A stretch of DNA of 33,668 bases from a virus. The DNA is taken from positions 1 through 33,668 of IMG/VR virus record IMGVR_UViG_3300030099_007653; one strand, written 5' to 3'. Position numbers and translations under genes: made by a program. The first letter of the stretch is position 1. The number at the start of each line of letters is the position of its first letter. This document shows, piece after piece, positions 1 to 6,809 of the stretch. Under the pieces are notes generated by a model. It searched no databases and had not been told where the DNA came from. It worked only from the letters and a program-made list of their open reading frames with translations.

Positions 1-65
1 GTGGTCTAACAATGCCTAAAGGAGCTAAAACCTCTTGGTGGAAAAAAATGAGTAATAATGAGTAA
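1..65 (+). CDS. 3' end of an upstream gene (partial)
   Basis: An open frame enters from the left edge and ends at a TAA at 63-65. Its last residues read GLTMPKGAKTSWWKKMSNNE. The stop overlaps the next start (ATG at 58) by 8 bases, the same compact junction style seen throughout the window, which supports it being the tail of a real gene. Too little is visible to assign a family. An internal ATG at 12 could instead start a 17-residue peptide, but a truncated upstream gene is more likely. Confidence 0.45.
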   Translation, partial: GLTMPKGAKTSWWKKMSNNE

Positions 66-609
66 ACAATTAAAATTAGACTTTCAAGTATTTGATCCCG
101 AAGCAAATGGTTTAGTTCCATTCGTTGATGAGGTAGAAATATTTAATAGAACATTTAATAAACCTAATAATTATGAACCAACTATCCCAGACGAAAAAGA
201 GTGGAAATTCGTCTATGATTTTGTCCTCGAAGAACTTGAGGAGTATAAAGAGGCTTGCCAACGAGGCGACATTGTGGAAGTTTTGGACGCTTTGTGCGAT
301 ATTACTTACGTTTCCATTGGGAACGGTACTATGTTACATGGCCTTAAAGATAAGATATGGCCAGCCTATCTTGAAGTACAAGCAAGCAATATGTCAAAAG
401 CTTGTAAAACTGAAGAAGAAGCCATACTCACCGTCAGCCAAAGAAGTAAGGAACAAGGTGAGGCCTGTCATTTTGAGAAAGTTGAGGAAGGAAGGTATAT
501 TGTCTACCGTACCAGAGATAGAAAAGTAATGAAATCAATTAATTACTTTAAACCTGATCTCCATCAGTTTTTTACAAAATCAGAAATTGATAAATGTAAA
601 CTTAGGTAA
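58..609 (+). CDS. MazG-like / PRA-PH-like NTP pyrophosphohydrolase
   Basis: The 183-residue protein looks like an all-alpha nucleotide pyrophosphohydrolase of the MazG / phosphoribosyl-ATP pyrophosphohydrolase superfamily. The metal-binding acidic helices are visible: EELEEYKEA at residues 58-66 and EVLDALCD at 74-81, giving the ExxE...ExxD pattern. NMSK at 111-114 is typical of the phage and Bacteroidetes branch. Such enzymes hydrolyse (d)NTPs or alarmone-like nucleotides, and phages may use them to adjust nucleotide pools. The residues after about 125 form an extra tail of unclear role. The stop shares one base with the polymerase start (TAATG), so the two are probably co-translated. The gene is visibly less AT-rich than the polymerase behind it, which hints at a different origin. 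The exact substrate cannot be read from sequence. Confidence 0.8.
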   Translation: MSKQLKLDFQVFDPEANGLVPFVDEVEIFNRTFNKPNNYEPTIPDEKEWKFVYDFVLEELEEYKEACQRGDIVEVLDALCDITYVSIGNGTMLHGLKDKIWPAYLEVQASNMSKACKTEEEAILTVSQRSKEQGEACHFEKVEEGRYIVYRTRDRKVMKSINYFKPDLHQFFTKSEIDKCKLR

Positions 610-2465
610 TGTATATAAAAGCATATGAAGGATTTAAATTAGGACCAAACCAATTTGAAATAATTCTAACTGAGAGTGACCACGAAAAACAAACAATAGA
701 ATATAATAACGTTGCATATCAAGAATGTAATGAACAGGATGCTGAATATCAGGGATTAAATGGTGAATTTCTAAGACCAGTATTAAATTGGTATTTTACT
801 AAAAATAGAGATTATAGTCATAATAATACTCCTAATTTACATTTTCAGGATATGAATGTAATTCAAAAGTTCCTAGTTGAAAAATATGGAACTGATGATG
901 AACCTTCTATAAACCATAGAGAAATATTTTTTGATATTGAGTGTGAAATTGGAGGTGCATTAACTGAAGAATATATTGAAAGAGCTCCTATGCCTATTAC
1001 TTCAATTGCTTGGTGGGATAAACAAAAAGATGAATGGTTTATATTAATTTTAGATAAAAAATCTGAATTAGGTAATGCTAAAAAATACAAGAAAAAAACC
1101 GTTATACCTTGTAAAACTGAAGAAGAACTACTTATAAAATTTAGAGATTGGATTATAAATAATGAACCAGATATTTTAATTGGGTATAATAGTGATTTCT
1201 TTGATATACCTTATTTATATTATAGAATGGTTGAGGTTTTAGGTAGAAATGAAGCAGATAAAATATCTCCAATGTATGGTAAAACAGTATACCCAGTTAC
1301 ATCTAGAAAATTTGCTCCTATAGATAGAGATAATCATGGAAGAGGGCTTGAAGTAGGTGGTGTAAGACAGGGCAAACATTATTTTGCAAAACAAAATATG
1401 TTTGTACAGATTAAAGGTATTGAATCTTTAGATTATATTCGTTTACATAAAAAATATAGTTGGAAAGATGAACCAAGTTGGACTTTAGATGCTATTGGAG
1501 AAAAATATACTGGTATAGGTAAAGTTGAATATGAGGGAAATTTAGACCAATTATTTGAAACTGATATACAGAAATTTATCCAATATAACTTCCGTGATGT
1601 TGAAATACTAAAACTATTAGATGAAAAACTTCAGTATATAGCTTTAACTAAAAACTTATCACATAAAGGAAAACATAACTATAGTGAAGTGTATGCTAAT
1701 AGTATTACTCAAGATGGAGCTATTTCAGCTTATTTATTAGATAAAAATATTATTCCTCCTCCTAAGGAATTTAATCAACAAAATAAGAAAGGTTATGCTG
1801 GTGGTTATTTATTTTGTCCTCAAGCTGGTTTATACAAGTATATGTTTGATGAAGATTTAACATCACTATATCCTTCAATTATTATGACTTGTAATATTGG
1901 AAAAGAAACTTTAGTAAGTCGTATTGTTGAACTTAATGCTGATTATACTATTAATGAAAAATCTCGTAATAATAGATTAGGATTAAATGACTTAAAGAAA
2001 ATGGATTCCGATACTAAATTATATATTCAAAAACCAAAATGGATTGGAACTAATAAAGTTGAAGAAGTAAAAGCAGGTGTTTTAGCATATAATATTGAGC
2101 AACATAATTTAAAAATAACTGCTAATGGAACTATATTTGATTCTGAAAATGAATCAGTACTTTCTACTATATTAAAAAAATGGTTTGATGAACGTGTTGT
2201 GTATAAAAATGCTATGAAAAAAGCATTTAAGGCGAATGATAAAGAAAAAGGTGAATATTATTATTTAATGCAATATACAATGAAAATTTTGCTTAATAGT
2301 TTATATGGTGCTACAGCTTTACCTTCATTTAGATATGGAATGAATTTATCTATATTAAGTGAAGCTATAACATTAACAGGACACAGAATAATTCAAGAAT
2401 CAGCTTTATGTGCTAATAGGCATATGAATAAAGTAATTAATAATAAAATTAAATTAGAAATATGA
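609..2465 (+). CDS. 43: DNA polymerase family B, N-terminal fragment (gp43 N-part)
   Basis: This is the N-terminal two thirds of a T4 gp43-type replicative polymerase (618 residues). The 3'-5' exonuclease motifs are intact: Exo I FFDIECE near residues 105-111, Exo II GYNSDFFDIPY near 192-202, and Exo III YNFRDVE near 325. Polymerase motif A (DEDLTSLYPSII) is near 414-425 and motif B (KILLNSLYGA) near 559-568. The protein stops shortly after the helix following motif B, so motif C (DTDS), the second catalytic aspartate site, and the thumb are missing. They are found in a separate gene at 4146. The two parts add to 944 residues, against 898 for T4 gp43, so nothing obvious is lost. Its stop overlaps the next start as ATGA. 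It should only be active together with the 4146 product. Confidence 0.95.
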   Translation: MYIKAYEGFKLGPNQFEIILTESDHEKQTIEYNNVAYQECNEQDAEYQGLNGEFLRPVLNWYFTKNRDYSHNNTPNLHFQDMNVIQKFLVEKYGTDDEPSINHREIFFDIECEIGGALTEEYIERAPMPITSIAWWDKQKDEWFILILDKKSELGNAKKYKKKTVIPCKTEEELLIKFRDWIINNEPDILIGYNSDFFDIPYLYYRMVEVLGRNEADKISPMYGKTVYPVTSRKFAPIDRDNHGRGLEVGGVRQGKHYFAKQNMFVQIKGIESLDYIRLHKKYSWKDEPSWTLDAIGEKYTGIGKVEYEGNLDQLFETDIQKFIQYNFRDVEILKLLDEKLQYIALTKNLSHKGKHNYSEVYANSITQDGAISAYLLDKNIIPPPKEFNQQNKKGYAGGYLFCPQAGLYKYMFDEDLTSLYPSIIMTCNIGKETLVSRIVELNADYTINEKSRNNRLGLNDLKKMDSDTKLYIQKPKWIGTNKVEEVKAGVLAYNIEQHNLKITANGTIFDSENESVLSTILKKWFDERVVYKNAMKKAFKANDKEKGEYYYLMQYTMKILLNSLYGATALPSFRYGMNLSILSEAITLTGHRIIQESALCANRHMNKVINNKIKLEI

Positions 2466-2725
2466 CATTAAAAAAACAATCTATAAGAAAAAACATGCAT
2501 ATAAGAGCCAATGGGGAACCTATTAGTAAAGAAGAATTAATTACTATGAGTGAACTTTGGAATGAAAGACAGGAAAAAGCATTTAAAAAGTTTTTAAAAC
2601 AGGGAGTATTTAGATTTAAAATTAATAATGTTACATTTCAAATAGATATAGATAATCCTTTAAAAACATCACAAGGTGAAAAACCAGGACCAATTATAAA
2701 AATTCCAGGTGATTCTAGATTTTAA
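2462..2725 (+). CDS. Hypothetical protein, first gene of the polymerase-splitting cassette
   Basis: An 87-residue protein of unrecognised family. The N-terminal half is basic and helical (LITMSELWNERQEKAFKKF), followed by a beta-like stretch (FRFKINNVTFQID) and a proline- and glycine-rich tail. No signal peptide, membrane segment or metal site is visible. Its ATG overlaps the TGA of the polymerase N-part (ATGA), so translation is probably coupled. The base composition is as AT-rich as its neighbours. Its position at the break makes it a candidate boundary gene of the insertion, but nothing in the sequence shows a recombination or nuclease function. Confidence 0.65.
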   Translation: MTLKKQSIRKNMHIRANGEPISKEELITMSELWNERQEKAFKKFLKQGVFRFKINNVTFQIDIDNPLKTSQGEKPGPIIKIPGDSRF

Positions 2726-2729
2726 TAAT

Positions 2730-3095
2730 ATGAAAATAGAAATATCAAACGGAGAGTTATTAGATAGAATTTCAATTTTAGAATTAAAATTGTTAAATAT
2801 AAAAAACTCGGATAAACTAGCTAATGTTGAAAGACAATTTGCGGCTTTAAATCCTTTATGTGTTGTGTTATTTGAAGAACATGATAGTGAACTTCAAAAT
2901 TTATACTTGGAGTTGTCAGAAATAAATAGTAAATTATGGGGATTAGAAAATTTAGTTCGTGGGGAAACTAGCACAGAAGATTTAGTCAATTATGCTACAG
3001 AAATATTTAGACAAAACGAACTTAGAAATAATATAATAAATGATATTAATATACTAACTAATTCTGATTGGTTAGATATAAAACATTACCAATGA
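2730..3095 (+). CDS. DUF6165 family protein
   Basis: About 121 residues beginning MKIEISNGELLDRISILELK. This opening, with the later LNxLYLELSEINSKLWxLE-like stretch and ILTNSD near the end, matches DUF6165. That family is known mostly from gene neighbourhoods for polysaccharide and surface-glycan synthesis and has no assigned activity. A GTG at 2709 is in frame, but the ATG at 2730 gives the family start and leaves a 4-base gap after the previous stop, so it was chosen. The stop overlaps the next ATG (ATGA). It sits next to nucleotidyl- and sulfotransferase-like genes, which fits a glycan role. The protein is mostly helical, with no membrane segment or signal peptide. Confidence 0.75.
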   Translation: MKIEISNGELLDRISILELKLLNIKNSDKLANVERQFAALNPLCVVLFEEHDSELQNLYLELSEINSKLWGLENLVRGETSTEDLVNYATEIFRQNELRNNIINDINILTNSDWLDIKHYQ

Positions 3096-3490
3096 AAAAA
3101 GGAGTCATAGCAGGGAATTTTGATGTAATTCACCCAGGATATATAAAAATGTTTAAAGAATGTGCTTCACATTGTGATTGTTTAATAGTATTATTACATG
3201 AAGACCCGACACTTGAAAGACCACATAAGTTAAAACCTATATTATCTGTTGAAGAAAGAAAAGAAATGTTATTAGAATTTAAAAGTGTTTGTGATGTGTT
3301 TTCTTATAATTATGAAGCGCAACTTTATGATTTATTGCAGGTAGGTGAATTTGATGTTAGGTTTTTAGGGGATGATTATATTGATAAACCATTTACAGGT
3401 GATGATTTAAAAATCCCAATTCATTATTTATCTAGAGACCATGGATGGTCAACAACAAAGTTTAAAAATTTAATAGCAAAATCAATATGA
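3092..3490 (+). CDS. Cytidylyltransferase-like nucleotidyltransferase (TagD-like)
   Basis: The protein of 132 residues has the HxGH-type nucleotidyltransferase signature near its N-terminus (GNFDVIHPGY, residues 8-17). Here the second His is replaced by Tyr. A C-terminal STTKF corresponds to the ISTxxI/R motif. Overall size and the VIAGNFDVIHPG opening resemble glycerol-3-phosphate cytidylyltransferase and related enzymes that activate small phosphates or sugars with CTP or ATP. The ATG at 3092 overlaps the upstream stop as ATGA and aligns with the family start; a TTG at 3068 was rejected. The HPGY variant may change activity. The substrate is unknown; a role in activating a precursor for surface glycans is an inference from its neighbours. 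Confidence 0.78.
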   Translation: MKKGVIAGNFDVIHPGYIKMFKECASHCDCLIVLLHEDPTLERPHKLKPILSVEERKEMLLEFKSVCDVFSYNYEAQLYDLLQVGEFDVRFLGDDYIDKPFTGDDLKIPIHYLSRDHGWSTTKFKNLIAKSI

Positions 3491-4149
3491 ATAAAAGCGA
3501 TAGTTTAAAATTAATTTATTGGGGCACGGCAGGTTGTGCATCAAGAGCAGTTAGTAATTTTATAACCGGTGTTAACGTTAAAGATTTAATGTTTAAACAT
3601 AATGAAAAAGGATGGGTAAACATTTTTAAAGGAATGGGATCTCATACTCACCAACAAGGAATACCAGAAGGTGCTGATGATAGTTATAGAATTATTTGTA
3701 ATACTAGAAATCCTTATACAATGTGTTTTTCCACTTGGACTGATATAAATGATGAAACTGGTGTATCATTTGAAGATTATTTAACAAAAGATAGATATAA
3801 AAATTTTGACACTAATCCTTCAATGGATACTTTTTATTGGTTAGAATGGCCTAAAATTGGTAGAAATCCTGATTATTTAGTTAGATTAGAATATATGGAA
3901 GAGGATTTAACAGCGATACCAGAATTAAAGAATAATTGCAGTCAAGAAAGGTGGGATGAAATAGCAGATGCTGTTGTTAGATTTAACACTTATGGTGGTG
4001 AGAGAGAAAAAGATAATTATACTAAAGATAATCAACAAAAAGTTGCATCTTATTATACTCAAGAATTAGCTGATTTGGTTTATTCAAAAGAGAAGTTTAT
4101 ATTTGACTATGTTGGGTATGATAGAGACAGCTGGAAAAAATTAAAATGA
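3487..4149 (+). CDS. Sulfotransferase-like protein
   Basis: The 220-residue protein resembles PAPS-dependent sulfotransferases of the Sulfotransfer_2-like group. A 5'-phosphosulfate loop-like segment GTAGCASRA lies at residues 13-21 and a 3'-phosphate-binding-like RNPYTM at 74-79. The C-terminus has the usual YYTQELADLVY...FDYVGYD helix and end. These enzymes move sulfate from PAPS to sugars or other acceptors. The loop lacks the usual Lys or Arg immediately before the Ser (it reads GCASR), so activity is not certain. It is the last cassette gene and its stop overlaps the polymerase C-part start (ATGA). An APS-kinase-like gene at 11699 could supply PAPS, which makes a sulfation role attractive but unproven. 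Confidence 0.72.
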   Translation: MNKSDSLKLIYWGTAGCASRAVSNFITGVNVKDLMFKHNEKGWVNIFKGMGSHTHQQGIPEGADDSYRIICNTRNPYTMCFSTWTDINDETGVSFEDYLTKDRYKNFDTNPSMDTFYWLEWPKIGRNPDYLVRLEYMEEDLTAIPELKNNCSQERWDEIADAVVRFNTYGGEREKDNYTKDNQQKVASYYTQELADLVYSKEKFIFDYVGYDRDSWKKLK

Positions 4150-5126
4150 AATATTTAGAAGACACTCCTTGGTTTATTTGTGATGAGGGCGATACTAACT
4201 ATTGTGCTTATGTTGATACTGATTCTAATTACTTTAATGCAGAACCAATATTAAATCATTTGTACCCTGATTTTGAATCTTTTGATGATAAGAAAAAAGA
4301 TGAATTATTAGAAAAAGTAGCATTGGCATATCAAGATATAATATCTGATTATTATGATATATTTGCTAAGGAATGTCTTAATGCAGATGAGCATAGATTA
4401 GAAATGAAAACTGAGTGTGTTATTAGAACAGCTTATTTTAGAGCTACTAGAAGATATGCTCAATACATAACAAAACAAGAAGGTATTGAAAAAGAAGTAC
4501 TTGATGTTAAAGGTTTAGAGTTTATGAAAGCTAATTTCCCACCTATATTAGGGGAATTTTTTAATAAAATATTAGAAGAAGTACTAAAAGGAGCTACCCA
4601 CCAAAATATTTTAGATAAAATTAAGGTATTTAAAAAACAAATTCTTAGTGGAGATATTCCATTAGTAGAATTAGGAAACCCAACACGAGTAAAAAACTTA
4701 ACAAAGTATGTAGGTAGTAAACCTAAAGCAGGAGAAATATTTACTGAAATTATACAAGTAGAAACTAAAACTAAATCTGTATTAGGTAATTTTAGAAAAA
4801 GTGGAGCACCAGCAGCAGTTAGAGCAGCTATTAAGTATAATGATTTATTAAGACTTTGGAAATTAGATAAAAAACATAATCAGATAACAGATGCTAGTAA
4901 AGTAAAATGGGTTTATTTAATTGATAATCCATATCAGATTGAAGCTTTAGCATTTTTACCCTATGATATACCAGATAAAATTAGGGATTTTCTTGAAAAG
5001 TATGCTGATAGGAAAAAAATATTTAATTCAATATTACTGAATAAATTAGAAGGGTTTTTTAGTGATTTGGAATGGAAATTAGATTTAAATCCATATACAA
5101 ATGCATTAAAAAGCTTTGAAGTATAA
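4146..5126 (+). CDS. 43: DNA polymerase family B, C-terminal fragment (gp43 C-part)
   Basis: This 326-residue protein completes the polymerase whose first part ends at 2465. Motif C is YVDTDS at residues 22-27, the palm site that pairs with motif A of the N-part for catalysis. The rest matches the T4 gp43 palm end and thumb, including the basic TRRYAQYI and VKGLEFMKANFPP stretches, and ends FSDLEWKLDLNPYTNALKSF. The ATG lies in an ATGA overlap with the sulfotransferase gene and about 21 residues before motif C. The junction between the parts corresponds to the loop between the motif B helix region and motif C. No frame break is present; each part is a clean open frame. A functional enzyme would need both chains to assemble. 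Confidence 0.94.
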   Translation: MKYLEDTPWFICDEGDTNYCAYVDTDSNYFNAEPILNHLYPDFESFDDKKKDELLEKVALAYQDIISDYYDIFAKECLNADEHRLEMKTECVIRTAYFRATRRYAQYITKQEGIEKEVLDVKGLEFMKANFPPILGEFFNKILEEVLKGATHQNILDKIKVFKKQILSGDIPLVELGNPTRVKNLTKYVGSKPKAGEIFTEIIQVETKTKSVLGNFRKSGAPAAVRAAIKYNDLLRLWKLDKKHNQITDASKVKWVYLIDNPYQIEALAFLPYDIPDKIRDFLEKYADRKKIFNSILLNKLEGFFSDLEWKLDLNPYTNALKSFEV

Positions 5127-5143
5127 AATAAATTACGTATATT
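5115..5143 (+). promoter_or_regulatory. Promoter-like: TTTG-N19-TATATT before the sliding clamp
   Basis: TTTG at 5115-5118 and TATATT at 5138-5143 are separated by exactly 19 bases, the spacing shared by the other sites of this type in the window; CG precedes TATATT as in the others. The clamp ATG (5150) is only six bases downstream, so a transcript would be leaderless or nearly so. The upstream box lies inside the polymerase C-part coding sequence. Confidence 0.5.
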
Positions 5144-5149
5144 ATAGTT

Positions 5150-5899
5150 ATGATAAGCAAAAGTACATTACAATCATTTATATCTAAATACAATTTAGGA
5201 GGTTTATATCAAAAAGCTAAATGGAGAGTTAAAGATAATACACTTACTGTTTATATTAATGATAGTGGTCTTAATTCTAAGGTACATTTAAATGATTTTC
5301 AACTAGAGGATGGTCATATATGCATGGTTGATACTAATAAATTAAAAAAATTAATAGCAATTACTAATGGCGAATTAATTTTAACACTGGAAAAACACAC
5401 AAATACAGCTCAGGATACAGTAATATACACTAAATTACTTATAGCAGATGAAAATTTTGATTTATCTTTTTCATTATCAGATAAAACAATGTTTGGAAAA
5501 GAATCCTGGATAGAACACCCTGAAGAAGGGTATGATTTAGAAATGACATTATCAAATGTAGATATTGATAATTTGCTTAAGGCAAAAAATGCTTTAGGAG
5601 ATGTTAATGAAATGATGATTTCATCTCAAAAAGATTTAGATGGTAATGATGTATGTGAATTTAAGTTTGGCGATAATAATAGTTTCTCTAATAAAATTGT
5701 TTTTAATGCGCCCGCTACTACAAATAATATTGTGGATTCAGTAATATATAATTCTGATATGTTTAAAAGAATATTAGATGCAAATAAAGATATGGAATCT
5801 TGCACAATGAAAATATCTAATGTAGGGTGGAGTTATTTCGTATTTATGAACGATGGATTAACAAGCGAATATTTTATACGTCAAGATGAGCCGACTTAA
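5150..5899 (+). CDS. 45: Sliding clamp, DNA polymerase processivity factor (gp45)
   Basis: A 249-residue protein directly behind the polymerase, the size expected for a T4 gp45 clamp subunit (228 in T4). It has the alternating beta-strand pattern of the clamp fold, with segments such as TLTVYINDSGLNSKVHL and a C-terminal YFVFMNDGLTSEYFIR strand pair. gp45 forms a trimeric ring that tethers polymerase to DNA and, in T4, also activates late transcription. No catalytic motif is expected, so the call rests on length, fold pattern and position. A promoter-like element lies just upstream. The last 14 bases overlap the next gene. The clamp loader genes are about 3.5 kb downstream (9413 and 10576), separated from it by the chaperone genes. 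Confidence 0.85.
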   Translation: MISKSTLQSFISKYNLGGLYQKAKWRVKDNTLTVYINDSGLNSKVHLNDFQLEDGHICMVDTNKLKKLIAITNGELILTLEKHTNTAQDTVIYTKLLIADENFDLSFSLSDKTMFGKESWIEHPEEGYDLEMTLSNVDIDNLLKAKNALGDVNEMMISSQKDLDGNDVCEFKFGDNNSFSNKIVFNAPATTNNIVDSVIYNSDMFKRILDANKDMESCTMKISNVGWSYFVFMNDGLTSEYFIRQDEPT

Positions 5900-6203
5900 T
5901 AAATTAATCAATGCCTTTGGTAATATGCCTCAAATATTTGAGGGCATCAGAAATAAGGTATTCACAAAATCAGAAGTAGAAGAAATAGCTAAGATAAGAT
6001 GGGACATCTGTACACGCTGTAGAAATTTTGATACAGTAGGAACTTATTGTGCAGTACCCGGTACAGCACCTTGTTGTAAAGACTGTGGATGTATATTAAA
6101 TTTAAAAGTAAGATCAATGTCTTCTAGTTGTCCTATTGGAGAATGGGCAGCATTTATGGACGAAGAAACAGAAAAAAATTTACAAGATAGCTTGGAGAAG
6201 TAA
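5886..6203 (+). CDS. Cysteine-rich putative zinc-binding protein
   Basis: This 105-residue protein has a dense cysteine set: C42, C45, C55, C63, C64, C67, C69 and C82, arranged as CxxC...C...CCxxCGC...C. That suggests one or two zinc sites. The motif ICTRCRNFD, then CCKDCGC, then SSCPIGEW resembles a small family often seen in phages (possibly DUF6171-like), with no proven function. The N-terminal 35 residues are helical and basic. It overlaps the clamp gene by 14 bases, so it may be co-expressed and act in replication or transcription, but this is inference from position only. The acidic tail (DEETEKNLQDSLEK) could be a contact region. Confidence 0.75.
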   Translation: MSRLNKLINAFGNMPQIFEGIRNKVFTKSEVEEIAKIRWDICTRCRNFDTVGTYCAVPGTAPCCKDCGCILNLKVRSMSSSCPIGEWAAFMDEETEKNLQDSLEK

Positions 6204-6231
6204 CTTTTCCTTATTATCATATATGTATAAT
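6192..6231 (+). promoter_or_regulatory. Possible promoter for hsp20 with CATATATGTATA element
   Basis: The stretch after the Cys-rich gene contains CATATATGTATA (6218-6229), found again at 13945-13956 after another gene end. A TTGG at 6192 is followed after 19 bases by TATCAT (6215-6220), a 4-of-6 match to the TATATT box, and TATAAT occurs at 6226-6231. Which of these is used cannot be told from sequence. Confidence 0.35.
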
Positions 6232-6240
6232 AAAATAACA

Positions 6241-6295
6241 CGTAGCTAGGGCACGAGTTATGTTTTAAAATTAATTAACCGAGAGCTTCGGCCTC
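6241..6295 (+). promoter_or_regulatory. Possible structured RNA leader upstream of hsp20
   Basis: The 108-base gap before hsp20 is more GC-rich than other gaps. It can form a hairpin at 6281-6295: GAG, a bulged A, GC, a TTCG tetraloop, then GC and CTC. An alternative is CCGA/TCGG (6279-6282 with 6288-6291). GTTA (6257-6260) can pair with TAAC (6276-6279). AGCT at 6244 and AGCT at 6284 are self-complementary, and AGGGC (6248-6252) can partly pair with GCCT. Competing pairings just before a heat-shock gene suggest a regulatory leader or RNA thermometer, but no known family was recognised. Confidence 0.35.
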
Positions 6296-6311
6296 ACAAA
6301 AATAAAATGAT

Positions 6312-6734
6312 ATGAGTACATTAGAAATCTTAGAAAGGCATTTAAGTCCTTTCGATATCCTATTTAGGAACCACTTTAAATCTGACAGCACATTTCAACC
6401 TGTTGGACAATTCAAACAACCACATCCCGTAAATATTTTCTTTGACGATACAGGACTTCATTTTGAAGTTGCTTGTACAGGTCTTACTAAAAAAGACATC
6501 GTAATGGATATTGAAGGGGATATATTAAAAATAAGTTATAAAAAACCAGAAGATGATAAAATTCATCCAGGGATGATTCATCATGGTTTATCTAAAAAAT
6601 CATTTGATTTAAGATACAAAATAGCACCTAAATTTAATTTGGGAGGTATTGATGCTGTTTTAGCAAATGGTAAATTAGATATTTTTATACCTTTAGCTGA
6701 TGAAGCTAAACCAAAATCAATTAAAATTAAGTAA
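6312..6734 (+). CDS. hsp20: Small heat-shock protein Hsp20 (alpha-crystallin family)
   Basis: The 140-residue protein has a short variable N-terminus, then an alpha-crystallin domain at about residues 37-130 (NIFFDDTGLHFEV, LKISYKKPE, KKSFDLRYKI). The family signature DAVLANGKLDI is at 114-124, matching the A-x-x-x-n-G-x-L consensus. The tail IKIK at the C-terminus fits the I-x-I contact motif. These are ATP-independent holdases that keep unfolded proteins soluble, and T4-like cyanophages also carry one. It lies between replication genes and the GroES/GroEL pair, so the phage carries both holdase and foldase. The start gives a typical length. It is preceded by a long leader that may be regulatory and followed by a terminator-like hairpin. 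Confidence 0.93.
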   Translation: MSTLEILERHLSPFDILFRNHFKSDSTFQPVGQFKQPHPVNIFFDDTGLHFEVACTGLTKKDIVMDIEGDILKISYKKPEDDKIHPGMIHHGLSKKSFDLRYKIAPKFNLGGIDAVLANGKLDIFIPLADEAKPKSIKIK

Positions 6735-6745
6735 TAAGTTTCATT

Positions 6746-6774
6746 AAAAAAACGTGTCCTAGCAGTGTTTTTTT
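6746..6774 (+). terminator. Terminator-like A/T stem-loop after hsp20
   Basis: Seven A then C (6746-6753) can pair with G then seven T (6767-6774), extended by two wobble pairs, with loop GTCCTAGCA. The T run serves as the 3' arm, so the hairpin is weak but terminator-like and could act on both strands. It runs directly into TCGTATATT of the next promoter-like element. Confidence 0.5.
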
Positions 6775-6782
6775 CGTATATT
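6754..6782 (+). promoter_or_regulatory. Promoter-like TATATT box before the 6810 gene
   Basis: TTTCGTATATTG carries TATATT at 6777-6782, with the TCG prefix shared by other sites in the window. The position 19 bases upstream is GTGT (6754-6757), a weak match to TTGG, and it overlaps the preceding hairpin. The first ATG is at 6810. It would drive the groES/groEL and clamp-loader run. Confidence 0.5.
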
Positions 6783-6809
6783 GATGTATAATCAACTTAA
6801 AAACTATAT

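Larger units (their letters stand above)
2462..4149 (+). other. Four-gene cassette interrupting the DNA polymerase gene
   Basis: Between the two polymerase parts lie four genes on the same strand: an 87-residue unknown, a DUF6165 protein, a cytidylyltransferase-like protein and a sulfotransferase-like protein. Four of the five junctions are ATGA overlaps (2462, 3092, 3487, 4146) and one is a 4-base gap (2725/2730). Ribosomes could therefore move from the N-part through the cassette to the C-part. No homing endonuclease, intein Hint motif or recognisable group I intron core was seen. The contents suggest cell-surface or glycan metabolism, not self-mobility. How the cassette arrived is unknown. 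Confidence 0.8.

Noticed and set aside
477-501. Promoter-like TTTG / TATATT inside the MazG-like gene
   Set aside because: Spacing is 20 and the CG prefix is absent; not as good as the other sites.
863-1090. Minus-strand open frame inside the polymerase N-part
   Set aside because: It lies wholly within a clear gene, has no recognisable domain and no promoter; chance frame.
2462-4149. Intein or group I intron explaining the polymerase split
   Set aside because: No Hint motifs or intron core seen; the N-part ends in its own stop and the C-part has its own ATG with an operon-type overlap. Four unrelated genes fill the gap.
6231-6300. tRNA gene before hsp20
   Set aside because: There is no cloverleaf, T-loop GTTCRA or acceptor pairing. 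No tRNA was found elsewhere in the window by eye.
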